Shown here one piece after another: positions 33,068-42,513 of a stretch of DNA of 62,427 bases. The stretch lies in the NCBI RefSeq assembly GCF_004521965.1, contig NZ_SDGK01000016.1, positions 1 through 62,427 of the forward strand, in the 5' to 3' direction. Below the pieces are notes generated by a model. That model was not told the DNA's origin and searched no databases. It worked only from the letters and a program-made list of their open reading frames with translations. Numbering within the stretch: the first letter of the stretch is position 1; every line of letters starts with the position of its first letter. Origin of the DNA: Weissella cibaria. GTDB lineage: Bacteria; Bacillota; Bacilli; Lactobacillales; Lactobacillaceae. Both the position numbers and the translations under genes were made by a program.

Positions 33068-35083
33068 TTATTCCTCAATATGTGCAAATTCAGCGTTTTC
33101 CATTAGGAACGCACGACGTGGAGCCACTTCTTTACCCATCAACAAATCAACTAGTTCCGTTGAGGCTTCAATATCGTTTGTCGTGTATTGCGTTAAATGA
33201 CGGGTTCCTGGTGTAATCAAGGTTTCACGCGTCATTGGGTCACCAACTTCACCAAGTCCCTTGGCACGTTCAACCAACTTAGGGTCGTGCGTTTCCAAGT
33301 AAACCTGTTGATCACGTTCCGTATAGATGTAATCTGTGTTTCCCTTTTCATCGTAATTAATAAACAATGGGGCTTGGGCACGATAGACGTGTCCATTTTC
33401 TAATAATTGTGGCGTGTACTTTGAGAAAAGCGTAATCAACAACGCAAAAATATTGTCACCATCGGAGTCAGAGTCGGATGCGATGATGATCTTGTCGTAG
33501 TTCAACTTTGACTCGTCGTACTTATCACCGATTCCAGCGCCGATCGCACTGAAAATCGTTGAGACTTCAGTATTCGCAAAAACCTTATCTGACGTTGACG
33601 TCAACGCGTTAATAATCTTTCCACGAATTGGGAAAATGGCTTGATACATACCACCTTCACCGTTAATTCGAGTACGCGTCAAAGAACCAGAGGCTGAGTC
33701 ACCCTCGGTAATGAATAATTCAGCTTGTTCAACACCGCGAGCACCGCGCAACTTCTTGGCTGGCTTCAACTTCTTCGAAACCTTAGCCTTCATATCCTTT
33801 GAATCTAACTTAATTTTTGACAAGTCATCAATCTTGCGACGCAAAGCCGCCCGCTCTAATGCTTGCTTAATAACCGCTTCAACATCAGTGATGTACTTGT
33901 CCCACTCGAATTGACCTTGCTCGTAGGTAATCTTATCAATTGCCGTCTTAGCGTCAACGTTTGAGAGCTTATCCTTGGTTTGCCCGGTATATTGGGGCTT
34001 CGTGTGGTTCGCTGAAATAATCGCAACCAAACCGGGTTGCAAATCACGAGAATCAATCGAGTCCTTCGTCAAGCCAAGTTTGTCAGCATAATTGTTCATC
34101 ATGCGGCGCACACCAGCATTGAAACCAGAAACGTGGGTACCACCATCAGACGTGGCCACTGAGTTAACGAATGACCGTTGGCGTGGTGTCGCCCCGTCTG
34201 CCCATGCAAACGCAACGTCCGCACCAATCCACTCACCCTCGTTTGTCTCAATCCGGCCAGAGAAACCATGAATGCCTGTAATCAGCTTTTCATTGTCTTC
34301 CTTCGATGACTCAAAGACATATTCAACATACGCCTTCAATCCTTCGGGTTCGTGATATGATACTTCTTCGCCAGTGGCTTCATTAATCAACGTAAATGAT
34401 GCTTCGGGGTTCAAGAACGCTTGTTGGTGCAAACGGTCCTTAAAGGCCGTCCAGTCGATTGCCACTGAATCATAGATATCTGGATCTGGCCAGAAACGTA
34501 ATTCAGTTCCATGACTTTGACCATGAATATATAACTTTTGCGTCAAAGTCTTGCTTGGCAATTGGTGATTACGATTCAACTTAGTTTCGTAAATCAATGG
34601 TGACCGGCTCAACAACTTAGCGGCTTTATCACTCTTATCTTTAAATGCTGGCGCCACTTCTGGATCCAACGTATAGATATCTTGATACCACTTACCGTCC
34701 TTTAAAATCGTACCAACCGTCTTAGTTGATGTCGCCGTCACAAACTTGGTTCCAATACCGTTTTTTCCGATTGAAGTCGTGGCTTGTTGTGTATAGTGCC
34801 CTGATGTATTTGGCACCGTCCATGCCATACGGTTGGTTGGCATTTTATCGCCATTCGCCGTCTCAGCAACTTCAACGGGCATTCCTTCACCGTTATCAAA
34901 CACTGAATAAGAACCATCTTCGTGGAACGTGATCCACAAATGGTCCGCTTTTTTAATTAAAATTTGATCGATTCCGTTATCAACGGCTTCCTGCAAGGCA
35001 TGGGTTGGTGTACTCTTTGAACCACCATACATATCAGGGTTGATACGAATTTGATTCAATTGATTGGCATTAATGATTGCCAT
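33068..35083 (-). CDS. parE: divergent type IIA topoisomerase subunit B (ParE/GyrB family)
   Basis: 671 aa from ATG 35083 (GGAGG upstream). GHKL ATPase: RINPDMYGGSKSTPTHALQEAVDNGID, DNGEGMPV, SIGKNGIGTKFV; TOPRIM: ITEGDSASGSLTRTR, PIRGKIIN, IIASDSDSDGDNIFALLI. Usual subunits have RPGMYIG, EGDSAGGSA and TDADVDGAHI, so this is a clearly diverged lineage that keeps the catalytic acids. Supplies ATP energy to the adjacent ParC-like subunit for decatenation. Housekeeping identity is inferred from pair and context; a second ordinary pair elsewhere cannot be excluded. Confidence 0.87.
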   Translation of the reverse strand: MAIINANQLNQIRINPDMYGGSKSTPTHALQEAVDNGIDQILIKKADHLWITFHEDGSYSVFDNGEGMPVEVAETANGDKMPTNRMAWTVPNTSGHYTQQATTSIGKNGIGTKFVTATSTKTVGTILKDGKWYQDIYTLDPEVAPAFKDKSDKAAKLLSRSPLIYETKLNRNHQLPSKTLTQKLYIHGQSHGTELRFWPDPDIYDSVAIDWTAFKDRLHQQAFLNPEASFTLINEATGEEVSYHEPEGLKAYVEYVFESSKEDNEKLITGIHGFSGRIETNEGEWIGADVAFAWADGATPRQRSFVNSVATSDGGTHVSGFNAGVRRMMNNYADKLGLTKDSIDSRDLQPGLVAIISANHTKPQYTGQTKDKLSNVDAKTAIDKITYEQGQFEWDKYITDVEAVIKQALERAALRRKIDDLSKIKLDSKDMKAKVSKKLKPAKKLRGARGVEQAELFITEGDSASGSLTRTRINGEGGMYQAIFPIRGKIINALTSTSDKVFANTEVSTIFSAIGAGIGDKYDESKLNYDKIIIASDSDSDGDNIFALLITLFSKYTPQLLENGHVYRAQAPLFINYDEKGNTDYIYTERDQQVYLETHDPKLVERAKGLGEVGDPMTRETLITPGTRHLTQYTTNDIEASTELVDLLMGKEVAPRRAFLMENAEFAHIEE

Positions 35084-35423
35084 TAGTTCTACCTCCATTT
35101 ATATGTATCGCGTGTTAAGACACACGTCTATTGGCGCAAAAGCAGCACCCTATTTAGGACAGTTTGCATGTGCAAAACTGTGCATTCAAGTCTCAGCCTG
35201 TACTATAATACCAGTCTTATCGGGTTTTGATAATATAGTTTGAACAATATTTAGCGATTTGTAAAGGTACTCAGTGTTTCTGGACTGAGACTTTTACATG
35301 AACAGACAAGCTAAAAAGCCCTCTACATCAGCAGAAAGCTTCCCTTAATGTTTAAGTAGAACCTAATAACCATAACACAGAATGAAAAAAGAACCAGCAT
35401 TAATTTGCTGGTTCTTAATCAAG
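35084..35423. promoter_or_regulatory. parE promoter and leader; trxA terminator
   Basis: Minus strand TTATCA-n17-TATTAT (about 35213-35240) probably drives parE, leaving a long leader with hairpins CAGTTTTGCA-TGCAAACTG (35159-35180) and CGTGT-ACACG. A wider inverted repeat AAGTCTCAG / CTGAGACTT spans about 35187-35292. The trxA terminator is at 35384-35418 (AAGAACCAGCAAAT / GCTGGTTCTT with T6). No gene seen. Confidence 0.45.
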
Positions 35424-35738
35424 TTAGGCCGTGTACTTAGCCAAAATAGCTTCAAGTTGGTGTGCTGGTGTGAAACCAGTCAAACGTTCAACCACTTCGC
35501 CATCTTTCTTAACAAGCAACGTTGGAATTGCCATGATACCGAACTCTTGTGCGGTTGCTGGGTTTTGATCCACATCCATCTTGTTAAATGTTACTTCAGG
35601 CATTGTTTCGGCCACCGTCTCAACGACTGGTGACTGCATACGACATGGGCCACACCAAGTTGCCCAGAAATCGGTCAACGTTACACCGGTATCGGTTGCA
35701 TCTGCAAAGTTTGCATCTGTGATATCTTGTACTGCCAT
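35424..35738 (-). CDS. trxA: thioredoxin
   Basis: 104 aa. Redox motif FWATWCGPCRMQSPVV, cis-Pro region MAIPTLLVKKDGEVVERLTG. Cytosolic dithiol-disulfide exchange for ribonucleotide reductase, peroxidases and others; useful alongside H2O2 from pyruvate oxidase. ATG 35738 with GGGGAGG. Monocistronic. Confidence 0.96.
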   Translation of the reverse strand: MAVQDITDANFADATDTGVTLTDFWATWCGPCRMQSPVVETVAETMPEVTFNKMDVDQNPATAQEFGIMAIPTLLVKKDGEVVERLTGFTPAHQLEAILAKYTA

Positions 35739-35819
35739 ATTAACAGCCTCCCCATTGTTTTCTAATTTAAAGTTAGTATAACGCTAAAATCCAAAATTGT
35801 CGACAGTTGTCTCATGACA

Positions 35820-35879
35820 TTAATCATAATCACCCGCGTTACCTTCGTCATCGCCAGCCAACATCAACAAATATCCCAT
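35820..35879 (-). CDS. candidate 19-aa leader/small protein
   Basis: GGAGGTGG sits 6 bases ahead of ATG 35879, and the frame MGYLLMLAGDDEGNAGDYD ends with TAA. The strong ribosome site is the main support. Hydrophobic first half, acidic tail. Function unknown; could be a regulatory leader peptide or chance. Confidence 0.35.
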   Translation of the reverse strand: MGYLLMLAGDDEGNAGDYD

Positions 35880-36149
35880 GGCAAACCACCTCCATTTGTC
35901 TCCATCTTAGCACACATCCCCATTACCGCTCACGCCAGCACGCGTACGCATGGATAATATGATGATTTGGACAGTGTCTCGCCACTAAATGTTGGACTTT
36001 CTGCCAATGATGACCCATATGTAAGTGCCAGCCAGTGTATAGGCCGCAATCGTCACCGACTACCGCCTCATCTCTTAAATTTCCTCCTTAACGACACCTT
36101 GACTATCAATCAAGACAGAGTTGATACCTTGGTTACCAAACAACTTTAC
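35880..36149. other. gap without recognised gene
   Basis: No convincing frame, hairpin or promoter pair. TTCCTCCTTAAC near 36081 is an isolated ribosome-site-like sequence on the minus strand. Confidence 0.3.
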
Positions 36150-36549
36150 TCATTCAAATTCTAACTTCCAGACAACAAAGGTTTTCTTTACGCCACAAAC
36201 GACTTCGGTCCATTCTGGAATTTGATTATTTAACAATGGTAAAACATCATCAATGGTCTTGTCCGTTAAATGAATTTGCGCCTTATTTGACGTCACAACT
36301 CTGTTATCATCATCGGTTGGCACCATCGTGAATGGTACATGGGGGGGCGCCACAATTTCAGCCATTTTATTTGAATTACGTGGCGTTGTGATATAGATAT
36401 AGTTTGTAAATTCATCTGGCATCAGATAGAAGACATCACGGTTAGATGGGCGATTATTCACACAAGTTGCCAAATTTTAAGACGTGTGATTCACGCAAAT
36501 ACTTTTCCAATGGTTCAGCTTGTGTCGCAGTTGTCGTTGTCATGTCCAT
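36150..36549 (-). pseudogene. frameshifted pyridoxamine 5'-phosphate oxidase-like protein
   Basis: ATG 36549 (GAAAGGAAG upstream) reads MDMTTTTATQAEPLEKYLRE and HVLKFGNLC, then a stop; the rest is in another frame: VNNRPSNRDVFYLMPDEFTNY, IYITTPRNSNKMAEI, MVPTDDDNRVV. Together they look like a small split-barrel flavin-binding protein of about 130 aa. The break lies in a TGTGTG tract (about 36470) and a two-base gain would restore the frame. Confidence 0.65.
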
Positions 36550-36639
36550 TTCTTCCTTTCACATTCCCTGTTTACCGTTTATTATACTGATTCAGCCATA
36601 CAAATGCCGGTACCAAGCTTGGAAGAGTTTGTGAAGAAT

Positions 36640-36676
36640 AAAAAAAGACTGATTCTTGACACAGAATCAGTCTTTC
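36640..36676 (-). terminator. terminator of the mutS2 operon
   Basis: AAAGACTGATTC pairs with GAATCAGTCTTT, followed by A/T tails. Confidence 0.85.
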
Positions 36677-36686
36677 TTCATTTTGA

Positions 36687-39065
36687 TTAACCTAGTTCGG
36701 CGTACGTTGCCCCTTGGTCCGGACCAGTAAAGCTAAAGTCCTTAACCGCACGGTGTGAACGCAAGTATTCTTGTACACCTTGGCGAATAGCACCTGTTCC
36801 CTTACCGTGGATAATTTCAACAGAAGGTAAGTTATTCAGCAAGGCGCGATCGATGAACTGATCAAGCTCACCTATGGCAGCCTCATAACGTTGGCCACGC
36901 AAATCAAGCGTTGCTGATGCGTTTGCGCGGTTAACCGCCTTATTCGTGCTAACACGTGGCTTAGCGGCAACCTTTTGCTCAGACTTCGCTGATTGTGCGG
37001 TTGCTTGCTTCTCAATCTCATCTTCAGCCAGCACCATCTTCAAAATACCCATTTGGACTTCGAACTTACTGTCCTTTAGCTTGCGCTTAACAGTACCTTG
37101 TTGGCCGTACTCACGAACCAAGACAGTGTCGCCAGCGGCAATATCTTGACTCTTAGCCTGCTTAGCCTTCCGCAAAACACGATTGTTTTCCGCTGATGGT
37201 TCTTGTCGCATTGCGTTCAAGGCACCCTTAGCATCCATCAACTTGTTTTCCTTAACGGCCACCCCATCTAACTGCATCTTACGCAAATCGGCGATAATCT
37301 TATCTGCCTTCTTACGTGAATCTGCCACGATGTGGTTGGCTTCCTTCTTGGCTTCTTCCAGCGTACGAGCCTTCTCAGTTTCCATCTTTTCAAGCTTTTG
37401 CTCGTAATCGTTCTTCATCTGACGATTTTCGATAACTTGCTGGGCCAACTGGACTTGTTGCGCCAAAACGGCGTTACGACGTTCAACCAAATCAGCAATC
37501 ATGTCATTCAACTCTTGCGAATCTTCTGACGTCAATGAAGCCGCAGCATCAATAATCGATTGATCTAAGCCCAAACGCTTTGAGATTTCCAACGCGTTTG
37601 AACGGCCTGGAATGCCAAGCAAGAACTTGTACGTTGGACGCAAAGTGTCAACGTCAAACTCCATCGATGCATTAATCGTGTCGACACGATTGTAACCGTA
37701 GACCTTCAGCTCTGGGTAGTGCGTCGTTGCCACAGTGTATGAACCCTTGGCACCAACCGCATCCAGAATAGACATCGCCAAAGCGGCCCCTTCTTGAGGG
37801 TCTGTTCCAGCACCCAATTCGTCAAATAGTACTAAAGAATCCGCGTCAATTTGCTTTAGAATATCAACAATATTGACCATGTGTGATGAGAATGTTGACA
37901 ATGATTGTTCAATTGACTGCTCATCACCAATGTCTGCAAAGACTTCCTTAAACAAGCCAACCGTTGAATACTCAGCTGTTGGGATAAACAAACCTGATTG
38001 GGCCATTAATTGCAACAAACCAAGCGTCTTCAAGGTAATCGTCTTACCACCGGTGTTTGGTCCAGTGACAATAATTGCCTTGTAGTCTTCACCAATAATA
38101 ATATCGTTGGCAACTGCCTTTTGTGGGTCCAACAATGGGTGACGCGCTTGGAGCAAACGCACGTGATTTTCTGGACTGTACTCTGGCTCCTGGGCCTTAG
38201 TTGCTGCCGCATAACGTGCCTTCGCGTTCACGAAATCCAAGTGGCCCAACACTTCTGCATTCTTCTGAATGTTTTCGGCTTCTGGACGCAACATGTCTGA
38301 CAATTCTACCAAAACACGTTCTTCTTCGTGTCGCTCCTTGATATAGTGCTCACGCAAACGGTTATTCATATCAACCACGTCAGCTGGTTCAATATATAAT
38401 GTCTGACCAGTTTGTGATTGATCGTGCACTACGCCACCAAAACGACTACGGTATTCGGCCTTAACCGGAATAACATACCGATCACTGCGAATCGTCACAA
38501 TTGGATCTGACAGATACTGCGCTGACCTACCACGAGTGTAATCTTGCATCTTCTGTCGGATTGCATTTTCAGTCGAAGTGATTGCTTGGCGGACCCGGTG
38601 TAGTTCAGGTGACGCTTCGTCAGTGACACGACCATCACCATCAATTGCCGTGTTCACACGGCGCGTCAAATCCTGCATCACAACCAAGCGTGAGTAGTAT
38701 GGTCGCAATGCAGCCAATGGCTCGCCGCGGTCTTCAATTAGGTTTTCAAAGAACATACGCATTTGACCGGTTGTAAATAGCACACGACCAACTTGGGCCA
38801 ATTCTGTGCCACTTAGCGCTGCATCGATCCGTAAACGTTGCATATGTGGCTTAACATCAGCCAATTTGGGAATATTAATCCCACCTTGCCAACGCAATAC
38901 CTTAGCTGCGTCAGACGTTTCCGCCAACCAAGCTTGCATTTCATTGGCATCAGCAGTTGGCAACAAGTTGCGCAACTCGTTTTCACCGGCAGCCGTTGAG
39001 AGGTATGGCCGCAACTGGGCCTTTACCGCATCATACTCAAGGGTTGCCAAGACTTTCTTATTCAT
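36687..39065 (-). CDS. mutS2: endonuclease MutS2
   Basis: 792 aa. Lever/clamp region, then the ABC ATPase: IVTGPNTGGKTITLKTLG (Walker A), FDELGAGTDPQEGAALAMSI (Walker B), TTHYPELK; a long coiled coil (about 510-620); KOW-like VLVREYGQQGTVKRKL; C-terminal Smr nuclease domain LDLRGQRYEAAIGELDQF and HGKGTGAIRQGVQEYL. Acts in suppression of recombination and, in Bacillus, rescue of collided ribosomes. Downstream of cvpA and zapA, as usual in Firmicutes. Confidence 0.96.
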   Translation of the reverse strand: MNKKVLATLEYDAVKAQLRPYLSTAAGENELRNLLPTADANEMQAWLAETSDAAKVLRWQGGINIPKLADVKPHMQRLRIDAALSGTELAQVGRVLFTTGQMRMFFENLIEDRGEPLAALRPYYSRLVVMQDLTRRVNTAIDGDGRVTDEASPELHRVRQAITSTENAIRQKMQDYTRGRSAQYLSDPIVTIRSDRYVIPVKAEYRSRFGGVVHDQSQTGQTLYIEPADVVDMNNRLREHYIKERHEEERVLVELSDMLRPEAENIQKNAEVLGHLDFVNAKARYAAATKAQEPEYSPENHVRLLQARHPLLDPQKAVANDIIIGEDYKAIIVTGPNTGGKTITLKTLGLLQLMAQSGLFIPTAEYSTVGLFKEVFADIGDEQSIEQSLSTFSSHMVNIVDILKQIDADSLVLFDELGAGTDPQEGAALAMSILDAVGAKGSYTVATTHYPELKVYGYNRVDTINASMEFDVDTLRPTYKFLLGIPGRSNALEISKRLGLDQSIIDAAASLTSEDSQELNDMIADLVERRNAVLAQQVQLAQQVIENRQMKNDYEQKLEKMETEKARTLEEAKKEANHIVADSRKKADKIIADLRKMQLDGVAVKENKLMDAKGALNAMRQEPSAENNRVLRKAKQAKSQDIAAGDTVLVREYGQQGTVKRKLKDSKFEVQMGILKMVLAEDEIEKQATAQSAKSEQKVAAKPRVSTNKAVNRANASATLDLRGQRYEAAIGELDQFIDRALLNNLPSVEIIHGKGTGAIRQGVQEYLRSHRAVKDFSFTGPDQGATYAELG

Positions 39066-39097
39066 CTGTCTGAACCTCTAATATCTCTATTTCTGCC

Positions 39098-39640
39098 CTA
39101 CTGGAGAATCCACCATTGATAGATGGCGTCTGAGAAGTAAGGTGTTTGATTTAACATCCACTGGGCGACGGGTGAGTGAATCATCGCATCGTGATACCAA
39201 GGAATTTCTAATGTCTGTGTTAATTGTAAAACAAAGAAGATTTCAATGTAGACTAAAAGGCCGTATACAAGCAGGCCAGCCAAACGATTTAGTTTTCCTA
39301 AAACAGGCACCTTATTAATAAAACGCAGACTGCGTTCAATCGACCGCAGGACCGTTGACCCACCAAACATCAAGATTCCAAATGCTAATCCTGACGCCAG
39401 AAATTCATTTGCTTTATCAGCTAGCACAGTTGGCACGCCATTCGCGGCCCATTTTGTTTGGATTGTTGTCAAAAACGTCGCATGAATCCATGCTCCGAAG
39501 CGATGTGACAAAAGAATGGCAACTGCGTAGACGATAAAACGACCCCCAAGCGAGACTAAACTACGTGTAAACCCGAGCGTATAACCTCGCGTCATCGCAG
39601 CAACTAGTAACACCAGAATGATAACTGATAGCAAATTCAT
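39098..39640 (-). CDS. CvpA family membrane protein
   Basis: 180 aa with four hydrophobic segments: LLSVIILVLLVAAMTRGYTLGF, FIVYAVAILLSH, GLAFGILMFGGST and LLVYGLLVYIEIFFVLQL. Gly/Arg turn typical of the CvpA (colicin V production) family. Overlaps the zapA stop (TAATG), placing it in the zapA-cvpA-mutS2 operon. Exact role unknown. Confidence 0.88.
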   Translation of the reverse strand: MNLLSVIILVLLVAAMTRGYTLGFTRSLVSLGGRFIVYAVAILLSHRFGAWIHATFLTTIQTKWAANGVPTVLADKANEFLASGLAFGILMFGGSTVLRSIERSLRFINKVPVLGKLNRLAGLLVYGLLVYIEIFFVLQLTQTLEIPWYHDAMIHSPVAQWMLNQTPYFSDAIYQWWILQ

Positions 39641-39870
39641 TACTTATTAGCGTCCTTCTCAGCCTGCATCTTCAATTGATCTGATAGTGCATTAATGGCC
39701 AACAACGTTAGTAATTGATCGTCAGTTAGGCGTGGGGCTAGCTCGCTCATTTCGTTCAATTGTTGATTTGCCAAGTCGAACACAGCCTTCATGTGGGCTT
39801 GGGTCTCATTTGACGTAATGGTAATTGGCTTACCAAGGATTTCGCCTTTGAAGCGCATCTTTTCTGCCAT
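39640..39870 (-). CDS. zapA: cell division protein ZapA
   Basis: 76 aa. N-terminal beta segment (MRFKGEILGKPITITSN) and one long helix (AVFDLANQQLNEMSEL, LLALLAINALSDQ-type). Short Gram-positive ZapA that bundles FtsZ filaments. First gene of zapA-cvpA-mutS2; ATG 39870 follows GGAAGG. Confidence 0.85.
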   Translation of the reverse strand: MAEKMRFKGEILGKPITITSNETQAHMKAVFDLANQQLNEMSELAPRLTDDQLLTLLAINALSDQLKMQAEKDANK

Positions 39871-39923
39871 GGTTTTGCCTTCCTTTCACGGATGTCATTC
39901 TTATTTCATAACTTCCAGTATAG

Positions 39924-39955
39924 CAAAAAAACGCTGATGTTTCAGCGTTTTTCAT
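39924..39955 (-). terminator. terminator
   Basis: AAAACGCTGA-AACA-TCAGCGTTTT then T3 on the minus strand, 12 bases past the gene at 39967. Confidence 0.85.
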
Positions 39956-39966
39956 TGACTTGCTAA

Positions 39967-40215
39967 TTATCCTAGTGTTTGGTAATCCGAAGTAAATTCA
40001 GGTGCCGTCACAATTTTGAATGCTGGCCCGTTTTTGATTAGGTAATCACCACAATTACCAATACTATCAGGCTCATGCAATCGCAATCGGTTTTCTGCGT
40101 TTGACTGCCAAGTCACAATGCCTTTTTGCAATGCGTCCTGCACCCAAACCGCGGGTGCCGTATCGTCTGAGATTTGCCATGCCTCGAGAATCATATCATT
40201 GTGTTTCACTTGCAT
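39967..40215 (-). CDS. hypothetical protein, 82 aa
   Basis: ATG 40215 with AAAGTAGG upstream. Starts MQVKHNDMILEAWQISDD; the body (AVWVQDALQKGIVTW, GNCGDYLIKNGPAFKIV) resembles small phage-type proteins that end in a beta pair, but no family is certain. Alone between terminators. Confidence 0.6.
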   Translation of the reverse strand: MQVKHNDMILEAWQISDDTAPAVWVQDALQKGIVTWQSNAENRLRLHEPDSIGNCGDYLIKNGPAFKIVTAPEFTSDYQTLG

Positions 40216-40447
40216 ATCGAGTCGCCTACTTTCTTTCTGCTTAGCGATTCTCTTCTCCTTAAGTACAATTTTACACCATGTCGTCACAAATTTAGTGTTT
40301 GAACATTAGGTGAAACGGTTAACTTTTAGACAGTTAAGTAATCAGCAGAACCTGTGGGTACACCCCACCCGCCATGACGGCAGCCAAGATATACACGATT
40401 GTTCACCCGCACGAAAAAAGCACGCAAGTTGCATGCGTGCTTTCTTT
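40216..40447. other. gap with ysxC terminator
   Basis: Strong hairpin AAAGCACGC / GCGTGCTTT at 40413-40441 with T tail terminates ysxC. GCCATGACGGC and GTGGGT..ACCCCAC near 40350-40380 are smaller hairpins. No gene. Confidence 0.6.
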
Positions 40448-41077
40448 TTAATCTTCGAATTCCTCTGGATCAAAATCCGTACCATCAAGCATACGGGCTT
40501 CTAGCCAATCCCAGACGTTATCCTTCCCATACTTGGTTTCTGATGAGAAAATCTCAAAGTCAGAAACGTCAGGGTTAAATTGCAAACCGCGCTTGATATC
40601 TGCCTCAGCCTTATTCCACTTACCACGTGAAATCTTGTCAGCCTTCGTGGCAACAACCAAAACCGGTAGGCCGATGTCATCAGACGTCAACCAGTTGTAC
40701 ATCTCGATGTCTTCCTTAGAAGGCATGTGACGTGCATCTACTAGCTGCACAATACCCTTCAGTGGGTCACGGGTACGCAAATATTCACCAATCATGACCG
40801 AAAATTCTTCACGGGCCTTCTTAGAAACCTTAGCGTATCCATACCCAGGCACGTCAACAAAAAAGATTTGATCTTCCACCTTGTAGAAGTTCAGTGTTTG
40901 CGTCTTGCCAGGTTGTGATGAAGTACGGGCAAATGACTTGCGGTTAATCAAAACGTTCGTCAATGAAGACTTACCCACGTTTGAACGACCAACGAATGCC
41001 ACCTCAGGTAAACCATCAGTTGGGTATTGGCTGGCACGCACAGCGGACATTACCATTTCGACATTGTGTACTTCCAT
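40448..41077 (-). CDS. ysxC: ribosome biogenesis GTPase YsxC/YihA (EngB)
   Basis: 209 aa from ATG 41077 (CGGAGGA upstream); the longer frame upstream is not coding. G1 [16 protein letters not shown]2 KTQTLNFY, G3 [12 protein letters not shown]4 [11 protein letters not shown]5 FSSETKYG. Needed for 50S assembly. Starts 13 bases after clpX, forming the conserved clpX-ysxC pair. Confidence 0.96.
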   Translation of the reverse strand: MEVHNVEMVMSAVRASQYPTDGLPEVAFVGRSNVGKSSLTNVLINRKSFARTSSQPGKTQTLNFYKVEDQIFFVDVPGYGYAKVSKKAREEFSVMIGEYLRTRDPLKGIVQLVDARHMPSKEDIEMYNWLTSDDIGLPVLVVATKADKISRGKWNKAEADIKRGLQFNPDVSDFEIFSSETKYGKDNVWDWLEARMLDGTDFDPEEFED

Positions 41078-41090
41078 GATAAATCCTCCG

Positions 41091-42344
41091 TTAGTTTTGT
41101 TCTGTAACCATCTCTGGTTGTTCGTTACGTAATACAGCACCTTCAGTAATAATAACGCCGTTAACGTCATCACGTGATGGTACATCGAACATGACGTCAC
41201 GCATTGTCTCCTCAATAATTGAACGCAAACCACGGGCACCCGTCTCACGCTCAATCGCCAAGTGTGCCATGGCCTTCAAGGCTTCAGGAGTAAACGTCAA
41301 TGCGACTCCTTCAAGTGCCAACAAAGCTTGGTATTGCTTAACCAAAGCGTTCTTAGGTTCCGTCAAAATACGAACCAAATCATCTTCTGTCAATTCTTCC
41401 AAAGCTGTCAAAATTGGCAAACGACCAATGAATTCTGGAATCAATCCAAAGCTCATCAAATCTTCAGGTACAACCTGTTGCATGATTGACTTGTCAGTAT
41501 TCTTAAATTGGACTGTCTTAGAGTCCGTACCGAAACCAATTACCTTAGCTCCGACACGTTCCTTAACCATTTGTTCGATACCCGCGAAGGCACCACCGAC
41601 GATGAACAAAATGTTTGTCGTGTCGATTTGAATGAACTCTTGGTTAGGGTGCTTTCGACCGCCTTGAGGTGGAACGTTAGCAATCGTACCCTCCAACATC
41701 TTCAAAAGTGCTTGTTGCACACCTTCACCAGAAACGTCACGTGTAATCGAAACGTTTTCGGCCTTCTTGGCAATCTTGTCAATTTCGTCGATGTAAATAA
41801 TACCAGTTTCCGCACGCTCGACATCATAGTCAGCGGCTTGGATCAACTTCAATAGAATGTTTTCAACGTCTTCACCAACGTATCCAGCTTCTGTCAAAGT
41901 CGTTGCATCCGCAATTGCGAATGGCACGTTCAAAAGCTTAGCCATTGATTGTGCAATATACGTCTTACCTGACCCAGTAGGTCCGATCATGGCGATGTTA
42001 GACTTTTGCAGCTCAACACCTTCAGCCCCAGTATCACCCGTCAACATAGCGTTAACGCGCTTGTAGTGGTTGTAGACGGCAACTGCAAGAGTACGCTTAG
42101 CTTCGTCTTGTCCGATAACATATGAATTCAAGTTATCGACAATCTCTTGTGGTGTTTTCAAAGTCAATGTGCGCTCCAATGCATCTTGTTGCAAATCTTC
42201 ATTAATAATATCTTGTGCCAAGGCCACACATTCATTACAAATGTATACGCCAGGCCCTGCGATAAGCTTCTTCACTTCTGTTGAAGCCTTACCACAGAAT
42301 GAACAGTAGGCAATGCCGTTTGAATTATCGGTTGTATTAAACAC
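41091..42344 (-). CDS. clpX: ATP-dependent Clp protease ATP-binding subunit ClpX
   Basis: 417 aa. Zinc-binding domain [12 protein letters not shown] and [13 protein letters not shown]+ module with Walker [15 protein letters not shown], Walker [12 protein letters not shown], the sensor/GYVGEDVE loop, pore loops and the IGF-type ClpP-docking segment [12 protein letters not shown]. Start is GTG 42344, given the AGGAGG 6 bases ahead. Unfolds substrates for ClpP. Confidence 0.97.
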   Translation of the reverse strand: MFNTTDNSNGIAYCSFCGKASTEVKKLIAGPGVYICNECVALAQDIINEDLQQDALERTLTLKTPQEIVDNLNSYVIGQDEAKRTLAVAVYNHYKRVNAMLTGDTGAEGVELQKSNIAMIGPTGSGKTYIAQSMAKLLNVPFAIADATTLTEAGYVGEDVENILLKLIQAADYDVERAETGIIYIDEIDKIAKKAENVSITRDVSGEGVQQALLKMLEGTIANVPPQGGRKHPNQEFIQIDTTNILFIVGGAFAGIEQMVKERVGAKVIGFGTDSKTVQFKNTDKSIMQQVVPEDLMSFGLIPEFIGRLPILTALEELTEDDLVRILTEPKNALVKQYQALLALEGVALTFTPEALKAMAHLAIERETGARGLRSIIEETMRDVMFDVPSRDDVNGVIITEGAVLRNEQPEMVTEQN

Positions 42345-42459
42345 TGTTCAACCTCCTGTAAATTTTTAACGTTAGTCGAAACGTAAGTTACCTACTATTG
42401 TACCAGAGATTTTGTGTTTTTTTGTACGATATTCTTAGGACTTATATAGTGTAACACTG

Positions 42460-42500
42460 CAAAAAGAGGTTAGACTCGAAAAAGTCTAACCTCTTAATTA
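42460..42500 (-). terminator. terminator of tig
   Basis: TTAAGAGGTTAGACT pairs with AGTCTAACCTCTT; loop TTTTTCG, T tail past the stem on the minus strand. Confidence 0.85.
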
Positions 42501-42513
42501 ACGTTGTTTAGAA

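Noticed and set aside
40448-41254. Extended N-terminus of YsxC
   Set aside because: The added 59 residues overlap the end of clpX and have no family support; ATG 41077 has GGAGG.
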